This document shows, piece by piece, positions 55,771 through 64,000 of a stretch of DNA of 64,000 nucleotides. The translations under genes and the position numbers were made by a program. This DNA comes from Choristoneura fumiferana (taxonomy: Eukaryota; Arthropoda; Insecta; Lepidoptera; Tortricidae). The stretch lies in contig NC_133472.1 in the NCBI RefSeq assembly GCF_025370935.1, forward strand, positions 5,950,516-6,014,515, read 5' to 3'. Numbering within the stretch: the stretch's first letter is position 1; each line of letters opens with the position of its first letter. The notes beneath the pieces are model-generated. The model did not search any database. It saw only the letters and a list, made by a program, of their open reading frames with translations, and was not told the origin of the DNA.

Positions 55771-56643
55771 CATATTTATTTAGCAGCATATTTTTCGAGC
55801 AGTAATATAAATATTGTGTATAGTTGAGAGCAGAAATCGACCGTATGATTAGCAGCATAAAGGTGTATATTTTTGATGTTTTGGTAACGTTGTATATTTA
55901 GGCCTTTGACTATGCATTAATATAACATGAGAGCGAACCGATGTATGATAGTCATGTGGGGTAAGTGTAAGTTGCGTACACTTACCCACTGCGTAATAAT
56001 CATGTAATTAATGGAATGGTCTTATTTTTTAATAAAAACAACACATGAAAGTGTCTTTATTAGGACCCCTACTGACCAACCTGAGAGAAAGGCTAGACGT
56101 GCAATTAGTACATTCAATCCCGGGATTTATAGTATGGATGAATCCCGGAATCCCGGGATCGGATTATCTACGTGCAATATACTGCGATCCATCAATATGA
56201 TTCGTACTGTTGGTTTTCACTTTTACATTTCTTACTCCATAAATACACATATTCGTCAATATACGCTAAACTACACGATCATTAAATACCACAATCAATA
56301 TGTCATAAATATATGTAGACCACAATATTTATTATACGTCTAGCCTTCGCCTTAAAGTTTGCGGTTATAACAAAAATATACGGCGTGCACTTGATCCATT
56401 AGGTCTGATTGAATTGAAATACCGAGAGTTTATAGAATTCCCGTGGGCATTCACGAAAATTGCACGTGAATTAGTGATCGATTTGTGGAGGTGCACATCA
56501 ATCAACTAACCTTTACTGGCAAATGCTTGCAAGATTTATTTTTCATTTTTAATTCATCATAGTTTCATTACTCAGAATTTATTTTTATACACCGTGTCTT
56601 GGATAGAAAATGTCGGGTTCTTTACTTTTTGGCAGAATCGTTT

Positions 56644-57294
56644 TTAGGGTTCCGGAGCCGAACTGGCAAAAACGGAACCCTTATAGTTTCACCATGTCTG
56701 TCTGTCTGTCTGTCTGTCCGTCCGCGGCTTTGCTCAGGGACTATTAATGCTAGAACGCTGTAATTTTGCACGGATATATAAGTAAACTATGCCGACAAAA
56801 TGGTACAATTAAAAATTAAAAAATAAAAATATTTTTAGGGTACCTCCCATCGACGTAAAGTGGGGGTGATTTTTTTTTCTCATCCAACCCTATTGTGTGG
56901 GGTATCGTTGGATAGGTCTTTTAAAACCATTACGGGGTGATTGCTAAAACAATTTTTCGATTCAGTGATTTGTTTGTGAAATATTCAACTTTAAAGTGCA
57001 AATTTTCATTAAAATCGAGCGTCCCCCCCCTCTAAAATCTAAACCGGTGGGTGGAAATTTAAAAAAAAAAATCAGGATGGTAGTACCTTTAAGTATATCA
57101 AACTTTCAAGGGAAACTATAACGGCTAAGTTTGCTTGAGAATTATTAGTAGTTTATGAGTAAATAGCAGCCTAAGGTATAAAATATACCTAAACTTGGAA
57201 GATTCCGTATAAAATACGAAATCTTTAGAAAAATATTACTATTTTTCGTAATGAGTACGGAACCCTATTTTGGGCGTGTCCGACACGCTCTTGG
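56644..57294 (+). mobile_element. 'ggttccgg' GTCT-family element, full length
   Basis: It starts ttagggttccggagccgaac, has the inverted word acggaaccct, then (gtct)n(gtcc)n and tccgcggctttgctcaggga, and ends ggaaccctattttgggcgtg and tccgacacgctcttgg. The 651-bp body has no open frame. Other copies: 32601-33138 (inverted) and 62510-63033. Confidence 0.85.
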
Positions 57295-58270
57295 TTGTTT
57301 TTTTCCATACGAAATATAACTTCACAGTCATTGTCAAATGAAAAAAATCACAAATTCAAACTAACACACTGTATTGAAAAGAGATTTTAACTTTTAACTT
57401 CCAATTCGAAATCCTAGTTTATGGAAATTGTGGTTAACATCCCATTTCGTTGCAACCGTAACATTTCCATCCCGTGGGAATATCGACATAAATAGGTGCA
57501 TTAGTCTCGAGGTCTTGCTATCTATGTACATAATACCTATTACATAGATATCTATCTATCAAAATGCGTAGGTACAAATCCATTAAGCCGTTTTTGTGTG
57601 AAGGAATACACGCAAACTAGGAAGACATTAATGTTCTAGTTACTTTTTAACAACATTGAAAACAAGTAAACAACCATTTCAACCACAAACCTAAACAAAT
57701 CGTCGATATAGCTATATCTTCAACGCTCCCTCTTCGTTTGTCGGCGCGGGCGTCCCTTACCTCCCGGCACTGTCGGAACGAGACAGCAAATGCCGACCCT
57801 GTCACGTCATCTCCAGTGGCATATTATAATTTGTATTATACACGGGTACGTAGGCAAGCCTCGTTTCCTAGACCACGGTGTAATTGGCAGGCCCCGCTGA
57901 TTTGGAACACGTGCCTACCCAACCCTAAACGAAAGGTTCAGAGACAAGCAACAAGTTGAAAGTTTATAAATAAAAACATACTACAGATACTAGAGGCTAG
58001 CAACCTGTCACTATTGTACCGTTTTTGTCAAACTTAAAACCTAAAATTGCTAAAAGTGGCTCCGAAGCGGTAACGTTTCGTGTTCACTGCCTACCCCATT
58101 TGGGAATACAGGCGTGATGTTTGTTTGTGTGTGTTTACTACAGATAAACTCACGAATATTATTTTAAGTCCATAAAAGATTGTAAATAGTTCGTCAGTTA
58201 GATGAACATTAAATACTGGACGCGTATTTTTTCTTTTGTAAATCAAACAAAAAATTACGAATATTATTAA
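57295..58270. other. No recognised gene
   Basis: Mostly AT-rich. A GC-richer part (57725-57960) has a 73-residue plus-strand frame that resembles nothing I know and could be an old element fragment. Confidence 0.45.
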
Positions 58271-58274
58271 TAAC

Positions 58275-58608
58275 GAATAATAATGAGAGATGATGATATC
58301 CGCAGTAGAACTAAGGTTACCGACATAGCTCGAAGAATTGCGAAACTGGAGTGGCAATGGGCGGGGCACATTGCTCGCAGGACTGATGGCCGATGGGGTC
58401 AAAAGGTTCTCGAATGGCGTCCGCGGACCGGGAGACGAGCTGTCGGTAGGCCTCCAACAAGATGGAGCGACGACCTGGTTAAGATCGCGGGATCGCGGTG
58501 GATGCGAAAAGCACAAGACCGGTCTGAGTGGAGAGCCTTGGGGGAGGCCTATGTCCAGCAGTGGACGTCTTTCGGCTGACATGATGTTGATGATGATGAT
58601 GAATAATG
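58275..58608 (+). pseudogene. RTE-like LINE ORF C-terminus with (GAT)n tail
   Basis: The last ~98 codons of the ORF are intact: LEWQWAGHIARRTDGRWGQK, VLEWRPRTGRRAVGRPPTRW and AYVQQWTSFG then TGA. The stop is followed within a few bases by a (gat)n tail, the very short 3' UTR typical of RTE-type LINEs. The endonuclease and reverse transcriptase are missing (5' truncation). Confidence 0.8.
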
Positions 58609-58689
58609 AGATTGCATTTTTTTTAACATATAACTTGGCTTTATACTATGGCTGTAATATGCGCCTTTGTGTTTTCCGTTTTTAAATAA

Positions 58690-58775
58690 AATTATTTTCA
58701 CTTCTTTTGTTCGTAAAGTTCGTATTTATGCTGGATCTAGGCGACATGAAATGACTTTTTATGCTCTAGTGTCAC
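58690..58775 (+). mobile_element. Fragment of the 50690/54155 MITE family
   Basis: gttcgtaaagttcgtattta then aggcgacatgaaatgacttt and tatgctctagtg. Another fragment is at 38345-38430. Confidence 0.5.
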
Positions 58776-58904
58776 ACGGGAGGTCTGAAATCACAAACAT
58801 CAAATCAAAGCCGTCAGTCTTCGACTTAAATCCTTATTTACCGCCCTTCACACACAATGTATTATTTTGCACCGGGGGAGGGGAATATGTGGTGTCAAAA
58901 TAAA

Positions 58905-59070
58905 AGAAATGAATAAATATCATGGGACACTTGACACCAAATTGACGTAGTCCCAAACTAAGCAAAGCTTGTACTTATATAGAAAAATACATACTAAAAT
59001 ACATATTAAACATCCAAGACCCGAGAATAAACATTCATATTTTTCATACAAATATCTGCCCCGGAAATGT
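58905..59070 (-). mobile_element. SINE-B, head missing
   Basis: aaatgaataaatatcatggg, ctaagcaaagcttgtac and tttcatacaaatatctgccc; it stops before the B box. Confidence 0.75.
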
Positions 59071-59377
59071 ATGGAATTATCACCCCTAATCCAGGGCTAA
59101 CGATAAAACAATTAACCCTACACTGTGCGTCACTAAGTGAACTTTACTGCACGTAGTTTAAGATTCACTTTAGTTCATAATATTTTAGATACGATGTTTT
59201 TCAAAGTAGTGACGAAATTGAGTTTGGCTAAAAATTTTCTTTTTACTCGTACAGCGATCCCAGGGGACGTTATCGCACGCACGGCACGTGCTCTTGCATA
59301 GATATTAGTGATGTGCCGAATGAAACTGCGAATATGCAACTCCAACATAACCAATTCGAATGCTAAAATAGGGTTTT

Positions 59378-59700
59378 TACAAGTTCTTTAGGGTTGCCAT
59401 GTCCATCCGTCCGTCCGCGGCTTGGCTCAGAGACTGGTAGATAGAAATCTGTAATTTTGCATAATTGTGTAAGTTAACTACATTGATAAAGCGGTTAACT
59501 AATTTTGAGCAAAATATAAAATATTTCTTGTTTCCCCTATACGTAAATTACCCGTAATTTATGATTATTGATCTTTTTTCTCTTCTAAACCTTCTAAAGT
59601 GTAGGGTATATTTTTGGATAGGTTTCTTTATGAAACTATAAGTAGGTATTAGTTTTTTATGTTTTTATTTTATTTTCGGATACGTTAAGTAATATTAGAC
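59378..59700 (+). mobile_element. Diverged GTCT-family relative
   Basis: tttagggttgccatgtccat, cgtccgcggcttggctcaga and gtagggtatatttttggata are diverged matches to 56644-57294. Confidence 0.4.
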
Positions 59701-59767
59701 TTGAAATAATAGTACATTGTTGTAAAGGCGAAAGTTTAAGAAAAAAAAATCACCTCTATAAGTCATG

Positions 59768-59980
59768 AATTTAGGTTATCTATAGCCACATATTCGAGCA
59801 GTGTCGTGAAAAAGTAATTTATTTCTTATTATTTTGGCAACCCATGTTCTGCAACAGTTAAATTATTATAAATTATGTATATGCGAATTTTTGTTAGAGG
59901 TAAGTATTATGTATTATATAACAAAAATGGAGGTCTCAGTTATCTCGTAGATATCAACTAATGAAACAATTTGCGCAATT
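59768..59980 (+). repeat. Local direct duplication, unit 1
   Basis: It matches 60048-60552 (ttaggttatctatagccaca, gtgtcgtgaaaaagtaattt, atttttgttagaggtaagta, gaggtctcagttatctcg), once an insertion in unit 2 is removed. Confidence 0.85.
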
Positions 59981-60047
59981 ATGCGAATATGAATCAGTCA
60001 ATGAGTCAGCTGTTAAATGTACATATATAGGCAGTTTTGTGTACCGG

Positions 60048-60552
60048 AATTAGGTTATCTCTGGCCACATTCGAGTAGTGTCGTGAAAAATTAATTTATT
60101 TCAGATTATTTTGGCAACATGTTTTTTTTATTTATTTATTGATAAGAAACAAACAGTCTTATACAGAATTATGAGCAGACTTAAATTAACACAATCTAGA
60201 CCTATAGTTTCCTTAAAGGTTTATGATAGCAGACAGCTATTACAAAGAAAGAAATGATTATTATCATAGAATTTTGATAGGTACCTATATGTAACAAACA
60301 TAAAAAGAAAACAAGTCCAGATTTGTTATGTAGTCACTTCCCTGCAAGTGAAACTAGACAGGAAAGCTGAAAACAATTAATTTGAAATATAAATTAATAT
60401 TATAACTATGTTAATGTTCTTTGTTAATGTTCTGCAACAATTAAATTATTTTATATTATATGCTAATTTTTGTTAGAGGTAAGTATTATAGAACAAAAAT
60501 AGAGGTCTCAGTTATCTCGAAGATATCAACTAATGAAATAATATGCGCAATT
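60048..60552 (+). repeat. Local direct duplication, unit 2 with insertion
   Basis: Same sequence as 59768-59980, interrupted at about 60124-60426 by ~300 bases starting tttatttatttattgataag. The insertion point repeats atgtt, a possible 5-bp target duplication. Confidence 0.85.
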
Positions 60553-60889
60553 GAATGAGTATACATACGTTACATCACTAAAAGATATCGATCTTCCCTT
60601 TAGCTTTTGATGAAAAGCGAGGAGCAAGCGTAGTTTGATACGGTTACCTTGAGTGTTTAGACCTTCGGAATACAAAGGGCCTCATTGTCAAACTGACAGA
60701 TGACGGAGAGGTAACTTTGGGCAAATTTGGCCGGCTGTCCATTGCGAGGGTTGATTTCAAAAAGCGTTTTTAATATTGAGTTGTAAAATTAAGAATATCT
60801 TTATTTACCCGATTTAAATTTAGGCCGCGTGTGGACCTAGCTTAAAAGACGTTGTTTCCAGGCCGCAAAATCTTTTGAAATAATTGGCA

Positions 60890-61860
60890 TTAACAATACC
60901 TACTAGAATTTACCGGCGGCTTCGCACGCGTTAGCGATCGGAACCGGCTATTGAATTGACAATTTTTTTTAATACCTGTAAATTACTACAGGAATCGAAA
61001 GAGTTTTGCCTCCTGGACATGGGAAAATATTTATTACTAGCTGTTGCCCGCGGCTTCACCCCCGTTGTAATTTTTCTAAATTTTCTTCCATAAAAACCTC
61101 CTGACAATAACGAACACAACTAAAAAATAGTAAGCGATTTAGCTTCCAGCCGTTCCCGAGTTTTGCGCATAGCAACACATTTTACGATTCATTTTTATTT
61201 ATACAGATAATTGATTTCTCCATATTTATAAAAAATACAAAAAATTGAAAAAATATGTTTGAATTTGCCAACACTACCACAGAATAGATATGTTTACTTT
61301 GCCTTTTCCACTAGAAACTACTCATTACAACGTATCATGCCATGATGGTAATAGGATCGTATCAGACGGAGTATCAAACGAAATGTCAAACACATACCAC
61401 GGCGATTACCGTGCTAGTGGGCATAGTTTCGCTTTTCGATACAAATAATATTTTTGCCTGGCTCGTTGCTATAACGTAGGATTATGAAAGTACTAGCGTT
61501 TACCCGCGGCTTCGCACGCGTAAATCATTAGATACAGCAGTTGACTAGAAATTCCGGGATTTTATTAAATTCTCGTGGGAAAAACAACAACATACAACAA
61601 CGTATCATGCCATGATGGTAATAGCGGTTGTTGTTTCGAGATTTCGGGAATGTCGGGATAAAAAGTAGCCAATGTGTTAAGATGTCCAGCTATACATACA
61701 AATTTCATGACTCTAAGCCCAGCGGTTGTTATAAGAAATCGTGAGAATATCGGGATAAAAAGTATCATGTTTTTCGATACAAAGAATATATTTTGCCGTG
61801 GCACGTTGCTACTCAACTCACTCAGGATTTCACATTTATAAGTATTGAACAAGTTTTCAA
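60890..61860. mobile_element. Helitron-like remnants
   Basis: gcggcttcgcacgcg occurs near 60917 and 61507; tactagctgttgcccgcggc near 61036 is the reverse of a Helitron 3' end. Words like gtcgggataaaaagtagcc and aattccgggattttatt match 3541-4055. The 30-base word acgtatcatgccatgatggt(aatag) occurs near 61330 and 61599. Confidence 0.5.
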
Positions 61861-61962
61861 CTTCTCTATAGAATGCCTAACAGTCCGCGCCATGTTGCTA
61901 TCTTAATGTTATTTCCAGTTCATTCTATTATTTACAGACTCGATTCGCTGGCATTCCCCTCT

Positions 61963-62090
61963 GGGCCTACGAAGTGCTAAATTCGAACTTCGCATCTCGC
62001 AGTCTCGCTGACGATTTTATTATTTAATGTAAGAGTGAGAGGGACGGTACTAAACGAACTTTGATATTCGAGTTTCGTAGTAACCCCCTG
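61963..62090. mobile_element. Palindromic 'cgaagttcg' MITE
   Basis: gaagtgctaaattcgaactt with cgcatctcgc on the left, acggtactaaacgaactttg then gagtttcgtagtaac on the right. Confidence 0.7.
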
Positions 62091-62221
62091 GCTGCATTCG
62101 TCGGCTTTAAAGTCTGACTGAGGTTCAATTTCCTTAATGTTGGCACTTGGCGTGTTGAAGGGTATTGCCGATAATGATAGCAAAATAGACTTTACAACAG
62201 TGGCGTGGCACTGCAACAACG

Positions 62222-62272
62222 CTTTTTGATGGGGGAGGCCTATGTCCAACAGACGTCTTACGGCTAATGATG
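62222..62272 (+). mobile_element. RTE-like LINE 3' tip
   Basis: gggggaggcctatgtccaac then agacgtcttacggctaatga, the last ~45 bases of the 58275-58608 family, directly abutting a SINE-B. Confidence 0.6.
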
Positions 62273-62275
62273 ACC

Positions 62276-62505
62276 GGACAACCAAGTGGTTAGAGAACCA
62301 GACTATGAAGCTTGAGGTCCCGGGTTCGATTGTCGGCCGGGACAGATATTTGTATGAATGATACGAATGTTTGCTCTCGGGTCTTGGATGTTTAATATAT
62401 ATAAGTATGTATTTATCTATATAGTATGTTTATCCGTTGCCTAGTATCCATAGTACAGCTTTGCTTAGTTTGGGACTATAGATCAATTGGTGTTAATTGA
62501 CCCAT
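62276..62505 (+). mobile_element. SINE-B, full length
   Basis: Head CCGGACAACCAAGTGGTTAG (A box) and GGTCCCGGGTTCGATTGTC (B box), then ggccgggacagatatttgta, the body, and tgggactatagatcaattgg. The tail is cut by the GTCT-family element at 62510. Confidence 0.87.
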
Positions 62506-62509
62506 GTTT

Positions 62510-63033
62510 TTAGGGTTCCGGAGCCAAAATGGCAAAAACGGAACCCTTATAGTTTCGCCATGTCTGTCTGTCTGTCTGTCCGTCCGTCCGCGCGGCTTTT
62601 CTCAGGGACTATCAATGCTAGAAAGCTGTAATTTTGCACGGATATATGTAAGCTATGCTGACAAAATGGTATAATAATAAAAAATTTAATAATTTTTTTT
62701 AGTGTACCTCCCATAGACGTAAAGTGGGGATGTTTTTTTTTTCAACCAACCCTATAGTGTAGGGTATCGTTGGATAGGTCTTTTAAAACCATTAGGAGTT
62801 TGCTATTTATTGATTTTTTATATATATCGAACTATCAAGGAAAACTATTACGGCTAAGTTTGCTTGAGAATTATTTAGTAGTTTTACTCTTAAATAGCAG
62901 CCTAAGTTATAAAATATACCTAAACTTGGAAGATTCCGTATAAAATACGAAATCCATAGAAAAATATTACTTAATTTTTTCGTAATGGCTACGGAACCCA
63001 ATTTTGGGCGTGTCCGACACGCTCATGGCCGGT
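62510..63033 (+). mobile_element. 'ggttccgg' GTCT-family element
   Basis: tagggttccggagccaaaat ... (gtct)n(gtcc)n ... gtgtccgacacgctcatggc. It lacks ~90 bases in the middle compared with 56644-57294. Confidence 0.85.
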
Positions 63034-64000
63034 TTTTTTTTAATATGATGATGATACTGATGAGGTGCTACTTGAAACACTAGCTCGAAGCTCGTCTTCG
63101 AGTAGACACGCACGCGAGCTAACATAATGTATGTACCTACTGGCTTTAACTTTCCAGCCCCCGCATAAGAATCTTGTTACACATGCCAGTAGCTTGCACG
63201 CTTTTTAACCCTCGACCCAAAAAGAGGGGTGTTATCATTGACGCTAGAAGTTTGTCCGATTTTGATGTGGATTTTTTAATCAATAGGTTATGGTTTTTAG
63301 ATAAATTTCATTGAAATCGGTTCAGACATTTTTGAGATATTAAACGGGGGTTTCACAAACTATTCAACAACACTCACAACACTTTCTATTCACAACAAGT
63401 TATTCTTCGTTTTTTTAGCATTAGAAAAAGGGTAACCAATCTTGACGAGTCTTTTTATTGAAAATTGATTATAATGTCCCTGCTAATTGTTACCATATTA
63501 TTATTTGCTGTGACTTATTTTTCAAAAGTGTTTTTAAATAAAAAGACATATCAAGATCGTTTACCTTTTTTTTATTTATTCAACTGGATGGCAAACGAGC
63601 AAGTGGGTCTCCTGATGGTAAGAGATCACCACCGTCCATAAACATATATACCTTCTATCAAATGCTAAAAAAACTAAATATAGTAATGACGAGAATGACA
63701 AACGCGAGGTCATGCATCCAAAGACATATTAAGTCACGTTTCTCACTTTCAGGATAAGTAACGGAAATGTTCACTTCACGCTACTGGTATACAGGGTGTT
63801 ATAAATATAATACACGCTGTATAATAATTTTTCATTCGGCAACATCTGTTCGGGCTCACAATTAAATATCGTATGTTGTACAAGGTTATTAAATATCGTG
63901 AGTGTATTCTACTGGTGATTTGGAACCAGAACTAGATAAGAAAGTTTAATTAAAGTTCGGGTGATACTTAACTCCCTTAAGGCGCGGTTTTGTTGTTATG
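63034..64000. other. No recognised gene; repeat fragments
   Basis: 63080-63195 resembles 50960-51065 (ctcgtcttcgagtaga, gcataagaatcttgttacac atgccagt). 63570-63645 is the 'ggcaaacgagcaagtgggtc' module also found in 33609-33685. No arrestin N-domain exon seen. Confidence 0.5.

Noticed and set aside
60640..60760. Possible minus-strand exon reading NGQPAKFAQSYLSVICQFDN
   Set aside because: No convincing acceptor and a weak donor, and no family recognised; kept only as a note.
62095..62200. Possible minus-strand exon reading TPSANIKEIEPQSDFKADEC
   Set aside because: It is bounded by a MITE on one side and LINE/SINE tails on the other, with no clear splice donor.
62270..62345. tRNA-like A and B boxes (also at 51720-51773 and 40010-40077)
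   Set aside because: No acceptor-stem pairing or complete cloverleaf; they are heads of SINEs with long non-tRNA bodies.

Overview
This window is nuclear DNA of an insect, almost certainly a moth or butterfly. It is AT-rich, sparsely coding and crowded with short mobile elements. These include two tRNA-headed SINE families, short 'TC...CTAG' Helitron-like elements, a 'ggttccg...GTCT/GTCC microsatellite' family, RTE-like LINE 3' ends with (GAT)n tails, and dozens of MITE hairpins. I attribute these to Lepidoptera from general knowledge; no database search was possible.

The dominant structure is a very large direct duplication. Bases 1-14291 (copy 1, left edge outside the window) are repeated at 21904-33257 (copy 2). 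By eye there are about five substitutions in the first ~1,100 aligned bases, plus patches of indels. Copy 1 carries a 3.5-kb non-LTR retrotransposon (10384-13850) that copy 2 lacks. Copy 2 carries a ~0.54-kb element (32601-33138) that copy 1 lacks. Copy 1 stops at a 242-base assembly gap (14292-14533). This fits either a young tandem duplication or two haplotypes of one locus joined end to end by the assembler; the sequence alone cannot decide.

The one host gene I can support is an arrestin-family gene on the minus strand. Its terminal and penultimate exons occur in both copies (9049-9584 and 9974-10115; 30924-31459 and 31849-31990). Only copy 2 continues upstream into further phase-compatible exons at 34586-34694 and 40795-40873, and probably 51245-51291. 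The N-terminal domain exons must lie beyond 64000 or be unrecognised. The encoded C-domain is followed by a long acidic tail. The introns (about 0.4, 2.6, 6.1 and 10.4 kb) are filled with mobile elements. A possible small secreted-peptide gene with a TATA box (49456-49680, minus) lies in the largest intron.

Layout: 1-9048, intergenic sequence downstream of arrestin copy 1 with SINE, Helitron, LINE and MITE remnants; 9049-10115, arrestin 3' exons; 10384-13850, decayed LINE; 14292-14533, gap; 14534-21903, sequence between the copies with LINE remnants, two palindromic MITEs and a hAT-type element with GC-rich cargo; 21904-33257, copy 2; 33258-51291, arrestin introns and exons with SINEs, hAT-type and hairpin MITEs; 51292-64000, further repeats including a 9 x 58-bp minisatellite (53171-53696) and several element 3' ends. 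No rRNA, true tRNA, CRISPR array or complete intact host gene was seen.
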